DNA of 64,000 nucleotides from Pachyseris speciosa (Eukaryota; Cnidaria; Anthozoa; Scleractinia; Pachyseridae): NCBI GenBank assembly GCA_016490735.1, contig JAEMWC010000076.1, positions 1,205,001 to 1,269,000 of the forward strand, read 5' to 3'. Shown piece by piece: positions 46,384 to 57,659 of this stretch (position 1 is its first letter; each line of letters starts with the position of its first letter). The notes under the pieces were generated by a model. It saw only the letters and a program-made list of their open reading frames with translations, ran no database searches and was not told where the DNA came from. The position numbers and the translations under genes were made by a program.

Positions 46384-48830
46384 CTGAAAGTAAAAACAGA
46401 AAGAAATAAAGCCCGTCAAACTTGTTAAATTTACTATATCTACATTGTTTGGTCACCCTCACCGTCGCAGACACATGTACGCAATGTAAAACCTGATTCA
46501 GATTGTAATAGAGTAACCAGAGGGAATATCGATAAGCAAATAGAACTTGGGACGATGTGTCAGCTTTCGAGAGATCCTGATGTAACGTGTCTTGTCACTG
46601 CAAAGCCCAGAGGTTTTGCCATAAGAAGTCTGTGCATTCTCAGAAATGATATAAACGTCCTTCGTAATATTCAGTAATGGGGAAATTCCACTTTTGGGTC
46701 AAAAAGTTTGTTTCTTTTGTCACGCGTTGTGTGATGCTTTAGGGAGAATTTCGTGACGAACTTGATGTCAACTGCCAATTGTTTTAAGGAGTGGAAAGGA
46801 ACAATAGTTGGGTAAGTAAAGAATAAATGAAACAGATCTTACCATTGCGCATCAGCTCGTATTCGAATTCTACCAAAATAGAAAAGAGAAATAGGAATGC
46901 CTTCTTCAGCAACCGTATTGTTTAATAAGTGAATGATCGGGCTGATAGTGAAATAGATAGTCTATAACGACATCATACATGAATTACAGATGAAAGATTA
47001 CATTGGGAAAGGAACATCGTAGTTACGTACGTAGTCAGACTGACGTAGTTGTGACAGCTCAGGCGAAACTAAGAAAGCCTGAGAAGGTTGAGACTTGTCC
47101 GGGAATCCTCTGCGCTACCGTTAGAATGCTACTGACCTATCTAAGGGTAGGGTAATAATAGACTGATTGAAGGAATTTATCACTAAAAATATGATTTAGT
47201 GTCGGCTGAGTGTCCAAATGTCCAAATGTGGTCATAGCGCGCTAAATATTCGTCGTGCGCACTCAACAGATATCCTGCGATGTACGTAATTTTGTGTGTC
47301 GCGGAGAAAAAAAAGCTTGTTTCTGCAATAAACGCAGTAATTTATGCCTTCTCATTAATGTGTTGAATAATAAAACAATTATCCTGCTCATTCTTGCGGA
47401 ATATCGCCTGATTTTACTTGACCTACGGCCTCGTCGGCTAAGTATCAGACAATATTCCTCGCGATTTCGCGGATAATTGTTAAATAGTCGGTCGGCAGTC
47501 TGTTGACAGACTGACCGACTATCGATCGGGAGTAGGTCGATATGTCGACCGACAGGCGGTCGATATGTGGCTACCGAGTGTCGGTCAAGTGTCGGTAGTG
47601 TCTCGATCAGGTATCCGTGATTTCTCGGTCAAGTGTCGGTGTATTCGCGGTTAGGTGTCGTTCGATAGTCGGTCACTACCTATTTGCCGCCTATTCTCGC
47701 GTAAAGCACCGTACAATGCTCGTCAATCTTTCATCTTAATATTCTCTCGGTGACTAACCTACTCTTGAATATTTCCTCTTCCACAACAAAATCGACGTCA
47801 CCTAAGATCTGTAACCGAACAGATGCTCGACAGCAACGGTGAAGTGTCCGAGCAAAGTGTCAGTGAAATATCAGTGAAGTATCAGGGGCACCCAACGAGC
47901 CAAAGCAGCCAAAAGCTGTAGAAAGGCATTTTTAAGTACCTTATGGTGTTTGAAGTCTGTTTAAAGTGATGTTTTGGTTAGCTAGAAAACTTTGATCTGT
48001 TCGGATTCCCTAGCTGAAATGAGAATTTTAGGGAACAAAATCTTTCTTTGAGAAAATACTAACTGAAATGAACTTTCTAGGAACCTTGTTTTCTTTCCGA
48101 AAATGCTAGCTGACGTTTTTTACTGCCAAAAACAGCTATAACGACTTCTCCGAAAACCTTAGGGGTTATGATTTCCACATTACGAATCTTTTAGGCCACG
48201 TTTTACTTACGAAAATCCGAGTGCACTCTTTAATCGCCGCCGAAAGTCCAAGGCGAACTACCCTCCACCGAACAGATATCTACCGAAACTTGTCGTTGGG
48301 TGCCCCTGAAGTATCGACATTTTTCGACTGAACGAACGACTGTCGACCGATATATATCGACAGGCTGTAGACCGACCGTCGATCGATCATCGAGCGACTG
48401 TCCACCGACTATCGACCGCTATATCGACCAGAAACTACCTATAGTACACATTGATCCGAATTGAAGTATGCTTTACGTTACACTAGAAAGGTGTGTTAAT
48501 GTCTTCTGTTTTGAGGATTGAATTGCATTTGAAAAACGAAATTAGTGTCTAGATCTTTTAATAGAAGGGATAAAATTATATAATTCTTTCAGTGAAGCAC
48601 TCTAAATCTTTCTAGATTTAGGCTGTATATCAAGTTTTACCTTACTCCAAATTCAGATGCATCTTATAAGTTCATCAAAACCAGTAGCGTAAATCATTAA
48701 CTGCTGCAATATAACGATTTACCCGATTGCTTACCTCGCTTCTTAAACTCTCTTGCAAACAGGTTTGAGGGACCTTTGGATAAAGATATTAAAAACTGTT
48801 CAAACAATACCTTAAGAGGCTGCCACCCAG

Positions 48831-48902
<72 letters not shown>

Positions 48903-51900
48903 AATGACAAGAACAAGAAAAAAAATAACAGATAATTCAAGTTACTATTCATCACATTGTAACACCGTCCAAATATATATGGCTATGGTGCACTCAATAT
49001 TCGTCGTACGTACAATTTCGTGTGTCGGAGGGGAAAATGGCAGATTTTCTAGTTTTTTTGTAATAGACTGTGTATACTGTGCCGCTTCTCAATGTATTGA
49101 ATAATACAAGAATTATCATGCTTACGGCCTCGTCGGCTAAACTATCAGTCGATATACCGTGACATTTCGCAGGATAGTTGTTAAATATCCTATCCCATCC
49201 CATCCCATCACATCCCATCCCATCCTATCCTATCCTATCCTATCCCATCCCATCCTACCAGATCCCATCCTATCTCATCCCATCCTATCAGATCCTATCC
49301 CATCCCATCCCACCCATCCCATCCCATTCCATCCCCCATCCCATCTCATCCCATCCCATCCCATCCCATCCCATCCTATCCCATCCCACCTCACCCCATC
49401 CCATCCCATCCCATCCTATCCTATCCTATCCTATCCTTGGTTAGAAATGACCGAATACATATGTCGGCTTCCTCTTCTCACCCCATATCCTTTAGAAAAG
49501 CAGCAATTCTGACTATCTTCGTTCAACCCGATCCCTTCCATTCTACTTTAGGAGAGATATGTGCTTGTTAGAAATTAAAAACCATTGTGGAAAAAAAGTA
49601 GAAAATAAGGAAAAGTCATAATATGCCGAGTCGGGGAGTGTCCTCTCACGAACTGTCTTACATTGAACCCCAAAAACCCAGAATTGTCACTGTCATGTAT
49701 TCCAAGCTCGAGAGAAGTCCCTATAGAACACGCTCCTACGATACAGGCCTTGGATGCCTCACAATAATAAATAATCGTCCTATCACAAAGAATATTGAAA
49801 CAGACGGTTCGCAGCTTGTGTGGTGACGAAACTTAGACTGCGAGCAGTCCCTCTTTCTTTCCTTCGTCGATCTTGTGAGTGAGCGCGAAGCGCGAGCGAA
49901 CGAGCGAGCGGAAATTGGGGTGGACACGCTTGCGCTTCGTGCTCGCTCACTAGGTCGACGAAAGAAAGAAAGAGGTACTTCTCGCAGTGTACACTAAACT
50001 GGTCTATTTCAACACTCTACTTACGCTTTCTTGTAATAGGGTCACAGGGAATGTGACTGGTCCCCAGATCCACGTGGTAGTGCTTTAACAAGCCAAGTTC
50101 TGTACATAGAACGTTCCTAAGAGCGACTAGGAAATAATAGGATTTGTTAAACGTCAGACGTGTATAGGAAATGCGAAATGATTTCCATACAATATGAGTT
50201 GTGATTTATGGGATAGTTTATTCATTATCACTGCAGTTAGCATTTTTAGTTGCACCACACACATGAAGTCTCCTTGTTGAAGAAAATATTCTGTTAGAGT
50301 TAGATTTCGTGGGCCTTTTTGACTAATCTCCTTTGAGCTCAAAGGCGTGACTTGAAAGTGTAGAGCGGTTTCGTTCACGTGACTACCGGCCATATTGGTT
50401 TTCGGAAACAAAAGAAAGCATATGCATAAAAATAGAGTTCAATTCTTTGGGACACCAACATGGCCGCCGTTTCTTTGTTTTGGAACACCAACATGACCGC
50501 CATGACGTCACGTGATAAGACTATTAATCACTAGGACTTAATCCCTCGCCAACTCTGTGATACATCATTATAGTGTCTGAAGGAAGAATTTACTTACCAG
50601 GCTCCGCAGTATCGTCCATTTCATTTTCTGCAAGAAAGAGACAAGGCGACTGCAATTATTAGCATTACTACTGCTGTTATAGACCTTTTTCATAATGGCG
50701 GAAGATTGGATTGTTCTTTTTTATGTTTGTTAATTAGCCTTACTAACCTCAGTCACTTTTAAGTAAACATTCTCTTGAATTGAGCACATGCAAACGAGGC
50801 TAACAAGGCTAATTATCATAAAAATAAAAGAAAAATTTGTCTTGTCTTTGTCGTGTAACTCGACCAGTTTGCGTGGAACGTCCGTGTAAGTGGTCTCAAA
50901 AAGTATAAATTTTCTTAGTGTAACTAAAATTTTCTTTCGTATGCCAAAATGTGTAGCAAAATGATACAAGAAAAACATAACAAAACAAAACAAAACAACA
51001 AATTAAAAGACTTGAGAGTTTAAGTAACATTTCCAAGATATGATACTGTCAATCTCTGCAGGAGAAATTTGTTTTTGCAACTTTTGCAGGATGGCAATTG
51101 CATTAGTTTAAGTTTCGGGTTATTCAATTAATATTGTTTGTTATTTATAATAAGATTAGTTATTATCCTAGCAACAGCTATGAATTTGTGTCAGGGTAAT
51201 TGTTAAGGCTTCCAATATATTTTACTTTGAATCAAAGGTATAATACTGATGAGGGTGTGCTCTCGAATGTGTTTTGGAATTATTCTCTAACCTCGCTTCT
51301 GATCCAGTTCCTCTCGTCTGGACTTCACTTTTGTGTGCCAGGGGAAAACCAATAACAAAAACAAGAATAACAGAGGGAGTTAACTTTGCTGCTAACATTT
51401 TTCTTTCTCGCTCTTTCATTTAAAGTCATCTCTTCCGATCCTTTAGTGTTTGCCTTTTTTATTTAAGGTAGAGGAAATTAGAGCTTCCTTGCTTTTGGCA
51501 ATAAATAACGAAACTCAGTAGCTATTGATACATTTTATCGCGAATCAAACTTTCTCATTAACTATTACGAAATTTTGTTTGCCTATATCATGCTAAAAGC
51601 CACAGCAGGCTTTCAAGGTCTGTGAATGGGACTCCCACATGAAACTAGTTCAAATTTCCTGTGATTAAATTTCGTTAAAGGGAAACCAAAAACGGACGAA
51701 CTATTTCTGTACTTCTTGATTTGGGATATTCAAACTCAAGGACCTTACGAAAATTGGCAAAAGATTTTGCCCTTAAAACTTGGGAAGGTTCAGTGAAAAG
51801 TTGGCAGCCAATATTCTCTCAACACCCTCGGGGGATTGTACACAGAAATAAGTGGAAATTAAACTTTCAAAGATCTGAATTGCTGGTTCCTCTCCCATAT

Positions 51901-54900
51901 GGAGACAGTGCTACTTAAAAGATCGCACAACTTGAGCCAATTCCCTCAGAAGGGCTTATGCCACTTAAAATAATCAAATTAGGCAAAGTATTGCCTTAGC
52001 GTTCATATCAGTCGATTTCAAACAAACTTTTGAAGTCCGGTGCTCTACCACTGAGCTAACCGGTCGGCGGAATGTCCTTGCTTTCTCGGCTTTTTTCGAG
52101 TGGTCATTGCAGGTGGCCAAACCAATTAGCTGAAGCAAGCGCTTTGTACTTCAGTGGCCTTGACTAGCTTTACTTGTGAACTTAAATTAGGCCAGGTTTT
52201 TTTAGTGGAAACGTGAGATGAAAAGAATGACAAAAAAGGGCATGTAAAATGATCGAAGAGTAAAAAGTATCGTATTTTCTTATCACTTTTCCCCAGGGGA
52301 GGGCTTTTTATCAAATTTCCTCTTTTAGCTTCATTCTGCCTTTTCAATATTGTTAAACTTAGCCGTATACAAACGAAAAGTTAAATCAACCTTCTGCTTG
52401 CCGTAGCTGCTCAAAATGGCCACGTTCACACGTAACAGTTTTTGGACGTTTTTATTTGATTGCTTAACGTTTTTGTCCTTTTAGGCCTTTCGTCCACATG
52501 TATACGAACGAAATTGCCCGAAAATAAAAATCTCCATTTGAAATGAATATTTCATTGCGTGTCGACGGGAAAAACAGAGGTTTTCGTGTCGACATCGATC
52601 AGAATTTTGGATCTTTTTCAGTTGTTTAAGGGTGGACAACGAACGAATAAAAATGGATACTTGTGGTTAGAAATCGCATTTTATGCAACACGGTTATTTT
52701 CAATGGTGGGGGCCTAGTTTTTGATCCCTAGCCACCATGGAGCAGTTATTCATGAGGAGCGCGCTTAAAGAGTTATAGTATCATGGATTATTAGTGAAAA
52801 TCTGGAAAGCTAAGGAGATGGCAAAAAACGGGTATTTCATTTGATTACACTTAGCCATGATGAAAATGAACTGATGCGAACTTGAAAACGTCGGGTCCAC
52901 ATTTTCAAATTCTCTCCTTGCAACTCAGATGAACTTCGTAATAACATACCTTTGGAAATTTACTCGATTTTATCTCACTAGTGATCCAGAAGCAATTCAT
53001 GAATAAAAATGTCACTGAAGACTGACTCAGTAAATTTTTAGTCAAAATATCAGGGATATTGCCTATGATACTGTCTCTTTACCTCTGTGTTCGTGAAACG
53101 CTGTAAATTATAGGTTAAATTTGCTCTCCATCACCGATGCTGTTATTTTGGAGAATGTACTCCACTGATGAGCAAAATCCACGAGACAGGGCGATATTTA
53201 TGAAAAAATAAGGTTTTTCGTCTTTTCAACAATAAGTATAAATTCAAACATAAAACTGTGCTCGATTTTATTGAATGTGAAGTTCACTTACACCTTGAGA
53301 ATAAACATTTTGTCAATTTTAGAGAGGTATTATTAAATTATTTTGCTGCAAAGCAATCCGTTATTGGTGGGTGACAGAAAGAACTATTTTGAATTACTTT
53401 TAATGATGTTTTACAGAGCAGAAGAGAAATCTTAGTTTCCTCTCATAAATTAGATAGAAAAAATATTGCGTAAGTTTTTTTTCACCACTGTACTTTGTAT
53501 TTTGCTTGAAATGGAGTGTAAATATTTCACTTTTATCTGTCTTTGCAATTTAAAAGTAATTAAATGTAAATAAAGTTATCAACAGAGTTCGTTAACAGAA
53601 ACTTTTGGATTTTTTTGCCATCATACTGCCATTAGGAGGGCCACTGAAAAGCATATAGATGGCCATTATTTCTCGTTAAAAAGTGTGGAGATTAAGAAAT
53701 CTTGGCTTAAAAAGAAAAAATTGCGGAAAACTAAATCATCAGCATCTAATTATTAATTTGAAAGCAAGACACATTGAAATATGAATGATATTAACATATC
53801 AGTAAAGCTAACGGAAATTACCTGGCTTCGCTGTCACCCAGGTGCCAACGAGTTAAAGAAAAATTATTTTGAAGTTTAACCAAAATTTTTTTGAAAAAAC
53901 TGCCGGAAGCTTAGACAGCTTATTCCCTTGGAGATTACGCGAGGGAACAAATTTCAGGCTCCACAAACCAAAGCAAACAGTGACTAAAGATCAGAGAAAA
54001 CAGCTGGTTTCGCAAAATCAAAGGAAATGATGAAACGGTACAGGCTTTTTCCTGTTTGCATGTGGAGCTTCCTCTTGTGTTATAGGAAATTTTTAATTTG
54101 CTTCTGTTCTTTGTAAAAATTACAACCTCATACAATTTTGAAAACGAGGAAATGAGAACTGCCTAGACGGTGGAAGTAATTTCGGTGTGTACTTTGACTG
54201 GGGCGAAAAACCGAAACCATTTATAGCAGTTTCATTATGAATTCAATTTCAAAGTAAAAGCAAAAGCTTTGAAATTTAAAATGAAATCAATCGAGATGTG
54301 AAAGCTATTACTGAGAAATATTAAGAAAAGTTAATTAAAAAAAAAAAAGAAGAAATAAGGAAAGTAATGCATTTCTCAGACTTTGTTTTGTAAGCCGATT
54401 TTCTGATATACAATTTCTTTGTATAATTCTGAGGTTAGACAATAAGTAATCGAAGCTATTTCAAACTACAGACAGTCGCCGGAAATTATAAATTATAAAT
54501 ATATAAATAAAATTACCGTTTCGCTCTGCCTACATTTCAAATTTTAAGCGCGGCATTCTTTTTTGTTTGGCAACCATCGTTTCTGTACAAAGCGAAACTT
54601 CTTAAATATTCACTGTTTTTATTTTTTCGGTATGATTTCTATTCATAAGAATTTATTTTTACGGTCCAGTTATGGATTTAAAATTTAGCTTAAAAAAAAC
54701 AACACAAAACTGCACCAACTGTAGGAAACGGTTGATAAAACGCTGTCCCAATTAGAAATTGCGCCTCGGGTTTTAAGGGGAAAAAATAAACTTGCTTTGC
54801 TTTGTTGATTTGTGAGTTAAAATAAAAAATGAGAAGGAGAGAGTTTTTAGGGCAATGTCTAAGGCGATACTAAAAATATTTTCTAAATGTAGAAAAACGA

Positions 54901-57215
54901 AGGAGAGCATGTCGTTTGTATGTAATTCCTCAATGAAAATGTGTGCAAAACAATTGAGTGCCCACAAGTTATTTTTCTTTACCTTAATTTGACACAAACT
55001 AGCCGAGTAATATTAAGGAAAAATTTTGTGCTGTCAAACAGCAAATATTTTTAATTGAAGTGATAAAAAGTAAACACGGAACGACCTTAACTGTGTTTTT
55101 AGGTCATACCACATGGAATACATCGTTTTTCACTTGATTAAATTCACTAAGATTATGCTATGCCAAGTTACCCTGTGGAATTAAAGTCACTGAGGTCTGT
55201 AGAAGAGTTTTTGTTTTTTCTTTTAACATTCATTGTTGTATAAATTTTCTTGTTAACACAGCACAGCGATCCATGCGATACAATATATAAATCGGCAAAC
55301 ACAACGCCTGCAGCCGAGAAGCTAGGTTCTTTTTACAGATCCATACCGGTTAGATATCAAAAATAAATCGACATAGTTAAAACGATGACCTAAAATGAAA
55401 CATAATAACCACCGTATTGGAATCATATGTTATTGAGCTGCAAGTTGCTCCTCAAGATTTTTAGAGGCGTTCGTTTTCCCGGAGTCAGGTTAGCATTACC
55501 CAGTGCCGTTGAAATGTCTCACTATATTTACTGGTTATGCCTCTGAACTGTAGGTTGTTTTGTAAATTTTAAGGCGGCTGTTTTCGACTTTTAAGATTAA
55601 AACAAAATAAAAAGTGGAAAAGAACTCAACATATAGATAAGTCGGTAAAGTGAAAGTAGTATTACATTGTACATTCTAGATTTTCTACTGTTACCGAGCT
55701 ACTGATTGCGGCATCAGAATATCTCGGACATCTTAACACCGTGAAAACCAGAAAAGTTAAATTATGCGAGGGGTGGTTTACGTAATGTTTCCAGTTTGTT
55801 TCAGCTAGAACTGTACTTTAGGATCACCTGCAAGGCCGTGCATAGTTTTCGTTTTAGGGCAGCGTTTTTTTGTATGTGCTTGGTTTGTGCGACCAATGCA
55901 ATCTCTTATAATTACCTTATCAAGGTTTTGAACCGCATATTTGTTTCACTCATGAAGACATTTAAGCAGTGATCCCTCTTCTAATTTTCGTTCAGTTTTC
56001 TTTGTAAGTAATGTGTGAAAAAATTTTTAGGACTTTTAGGACTCTCGGTTCAGACAAGTAAAACATATATAGCCACTCGGTGTTTCAGAAATCTGTCATG
56101 CCAAGGTGCAGATCCACGACAAGAAGGCTGACTGATTTATGTTTTATCGACAGTTGAACAACTCCCACTTTCACTCAACATTCTGGTTATGAAAGTGGTT
56201 TCCCTGACGAAAATATTTGACTTATCATATCTTTCCTAGTTTTGCGGCCAATTTTTTCAATCAGTAGAATTGTAACTGATAAGAGGTTTGGTATCGTTCG
56301 TAATAAAAAACTAAATTTCTTCGATGTCAACGCCATTTTTATTACAGGTGGTTTGTTTCTGTCGAATATTAAATAAAATTCTCTGGTGTTATTTTTAATA
56401 ATTTTTTTCCAGAAACTGAAACCTTTTCCAGGACAAACTTTTTTCGTTTGATTACACGGGCTACAGGCAAAAGGTAAACTTACCCTGCTCCTTGCTTGGA
56501 AGTGAACCTGGAAAGAAGTCAAAATAAAATTTAATAGCACTGAAATGCCATTTTAATTCAATTTTATTCAATATGCATATTTTGTATATTTATTACAGAA
56601 CCTTGTTTAAAGACCCTAACATAGTTAAAAACCTTCGTGGTTTTTGCACGGAGCAGTTACTTCCTTTAGAAAAATTTCGTTTCTTCGATCACCACAAAAT
56701 TGAGCTAAATTGAACGAAGGAAAGGTTGTTAATCGTGGCAATCAGTTATCGCAAATGAAGGAAGAGAAAATATGCTGACGGCAGAGCAGAACTGGGAGTA
56801 AATCAGATGAAATAATGTAGATTCGTGTCCTCTTTGAGTCTGTTAGCAGTGTTTCTCTTTTCATGAAGGTTGGAATTTGTTGTCTCTATCATATACACTG
56901 CTATAAAATGGACTGCACAACATTTACAGTATTTTAGAGGAAATTATTTCAATTTGGTTTCCTTTAGCTTCGGGAATAAATTAAGGAATGACTCTTTGAC
57001 GAGGAATAAAACTGCTTTGAATTTTTTTTTGGCAATTTGCTTTACAAGCATTCTGTTGTGAAGTAGAAAAACCGACCTTCCATGAATAGAAAGCTATAGT
57101 AAATTTCGTGCAATAACGGAAACATACCTGGAAATAAGAAAAACTAAGAAAGGCATAACTTACTTGATAGCGCAACGAAGGTAGCAAAAGTCACTAGCAA
57201 GGCTAATTTTTCCAT
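46283..57215 (-). CDS. small secreted six-cysteine precursor, unassigned family, multi-exon
   Basis: Exons in transcript order: 57215-57164, 56507-56484, 50627-50598, 50126-50025, 46869-46843 and 46383-46283. Each splice site is GT-AG, five donors are GTAAGT or close to it, and every intron is phase 1, so the frame stays open by construction of six independent exons (111 residues). Optional exon 51327-51292 would add 12 residues. Exon 1 is a signal peptide (KLALLVTFATFVALS). Next are short acidic propeptide exons, an exon with two cysteines (C-x19-C) ending TRK, a short acidic exon, and a last exon with C-C-x3-C-x15-C. The layout of two Cys, a basic site, a connecting stretch and then CC-x3-C recalls the insulin/relaxin plan, but the spacings (19 and 15 instead of 11 and 8) do not fit that family. 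A hormone-like or venom-like peptide are both possible. A TATA box lies at 57303-57311. I do not recognise a homologue. Confidence 0.65.
46843..46869 (-). CDS. six-cysteine precursor, 27-base exon
   Basis: A long pyrimidine tract before TTTTGGTAG, donor ATG|GTAAGA, phase 1 both ends; encodes FEYELMRN. Confidence 0.65.
47237..47487 (+). repeat. dispersed repeat with simple-sequence 3' tail, copy 1
   Basis: About 250 bases share blocks with 48985-49187: CACTCAACAGATATCC/ACTCAATATTCGTCGT, TTGTGTGTCG, TTGAATAAT, TACGGCCTCGTCGGCTAA and a common end near GTTGTTAAATA. Each copy runs into a short-repeat tail, as some non-LTR or SINE families do. Class uncertain. Confidence 0.55.
47488..47700. repeat. 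degenerate GTCGGT/TCGATC repeat
   Basis: Loose 6-20 base units of GTCGGTC, GACCGAC and TCGATAT. A similar tract occurs at 48310-48435. Confidence 0.6.
47876..48315. mobile_element. hAT-type MITE with 8-bp target duplication
   Basis: Body 47884-48307 (424 bases) has perfect 15-base ends AGGGGCACCCAACGA/TCGTTGGGTGCCCCT. It is flanked by exact GAAGTATC at 47876-47883 and 48308-48315; eight-base duplications are usual for hAT. Non-coding. It lies in an intron of the six-cysteine precursor gene. Confidence 0.92.
48833..48896. repeat. (TA)n microsatellite
   Basis: Over 30 TA units. Confidence 0.95.
48985..49187 (+). repeat. dispersed repeat with simple-sequence 3' tail, copy 2
   Basis: Homologous to 47237-47487 and followed at once by the CCATC pentanucleotide array. 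Confidence 0.55.
49188..49438. repeat. (CCATC)/(CTATC)n pentanucleotide array
   Basis: About 50 units of CCATC with CTATC and other variants. The His/Pro/Ser open frames here are repeat translations. Confidence 0.95.
49833..49992. mobile_element. MITE with ACTGCGAG ends
   Basis: The left end TAGACTGCGAGCAGTCC and right end CTTCTCGCAGTGTA are inverted copies. Inside, CTCTTTCTTTC and GAAAGAAAGAAAGAG pair, as do TCGTCGA/TCGACGA. The family is shared with 34201-34369. Confidence 0.75.
50025..50126 (-). CDS. six-cysteine precursor, two-cysteine exon
   Basis: Acceptor TATTATTTCCTAG and donor AAAGC|GTAAGT, phase 1 in and out, 33 complete codons. Two cysteines 19 residues apart; ends in the basic TRK. 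The open frame extends 30 codons upstream of the acceptor by chance, which slightly lowers certainty. Confidence 0.6.
50598..50627 (-). CDS. six-cysteine precursor, acidic 30-base exon
   Basis: Acceptor TCTTTCTTGCAG and donor CTG|GTAAGT, phase 1 both ends; encodes NEMDDTAEP. Confidence 0.65.
51292..51327 (-). CDS. optional 36-base exon of the six-cysteine precursor
   Basis: Acceptor CACACAAAAG and donor CGAG|GTTAGA are only fair, but the phase is 1 in and out and the codons read KSRREELDQKR, with two dibasic sites as expected in a propeptide. The overlapping longer frame that looks like a signal peptide ends in phase 2, which fits no partner. Confidence 0.4.
52030..52080 (-). ncRNA. tRNA-like fragment (SINE remnant)
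   Basis: On the minus strand GACCGGTTAGCTCAGTGGTA is an A-box region followed by GAGCACCGGACTTC. No B box or matching acceptor stem follows, so this is a remnant. Confidence 0.55.
52081..56483. other. intronic, no exon recognised with confidence
   Basis: Intron of the minus-strand precursor gene. A 9-base phase-1 micro-exon candidate lies at 53823-53831 (acceptor GGTGACAG, donor CCAG|GTAATT), too short to claim. Otherwise AT-rich sequence. Confidence 0.35.
56484..56507 (-). CDS. six-cysteine precursor, exon 2 (24 bases)
   Basis: Acceptor ACTTCTTTCCAG and donor AGG|GTAAGT, phase 1 both ends; encodes SLPSKEQ after a split Ser codon. Confidence 0.65.
57164..57215 (-). CDS. six-cysteine precursor, exon 1 (signal peptide)
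   Basis: ATG in context ATCATGG, 17 codons of hydrophobic signal sequence, donor TCAA|GTAAGT in phase 1. Confidence 0.7.
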
Positions 57216-57302
57216 GATGAACACGCAGCACTTCTTTTTTGGAGGTGTTTCTGAGTTGCGTTCCTTTGGCTTTTGTGGTGCGGAGGATGTGACACTGGGT
57301 CT

Positions 57303-57311
57303 TTATATATA
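57303..57311 (-). promoter_or_regulatory. TATA box of the six-cysteine precursor gene
   Basis: TATATATAA on the minus strand, about 90 bases before the ATG, which allows a start site near 57275 and a short 5' UTR. Confidence 0.55.
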
Positions 57312-57428
57312 TTCTTCTGTCAAGACTGAGATTGCAAGCAAATATATGATCTGTGAATGAGACACTCAACTATTAATGTGGTAAAGGAAATTAGTTCCAA
57401 AGTGACCCCAGGTTTCAAAATAGTATTA

Positions 57429-57656
57429 GTTATCCTCTTTTTCATCTCCGATTCCTTTTGAAGGGCAACCGCTAGGACATTTGGGGTACTTCTCACGCTT
57501 CATAGGTGGCCCATTGTGGTTCGTTAAAAGCTCAAAGGAAGTGAGTTTATTTACGTTAATTTCAAATCCATTCATAAGGAATTTTTCCATTAGGTAGACG
57601 CGCGAGTGTCTTGAAAAATTGATGATTTTTTTTATTTGTATGTGGGCTGGGCACAT
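57429..57656 (-). CDS. short open frame, uncertain
   Basis: 76 codons to TAA. The C-terminal half (KREKYPKCPSGCPSKGIG) looks protein-like, with C-x3-C after a dibasic site, but it has no supported splice partner and lies upstream of the TATA box. It may be a 3' exon of a gene outside the window, or chance. Confidence 0.2.
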
Positions 57657-57659
57657 TTA

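Noticed and set aside
49159..49512. His/Pro/Ser-repeat open frames
   Set aside because: A pentanucleotide array read in frame stays open by chance.
51222..51419. Minus-strand frame resembling a signal peptide
   Set aside because: The hydrophobic stretch is a pyrimidine-rich acceptor tract read as codons. The donor leaves phase 2, which fits no downstream exon, while the phase-1 internal exon 51327-51292 fits.
57121..57145. Extra exon between exons 1 and 2 of the precursor gene
   Set aside because: An acceptor (TTATTTCCAG) is followed directly by a donor-like GTATGT, leaving no exon; at most a recursive splice site.
46283..57215. Naming the six-cysteine precursor an insulin-like peptide
   Set aside because: The order of features is similar, but the Cys spacings 19 and 15 do not match insulin/relaxin (11 and 8). 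The CG motif of the B chain is also missing.
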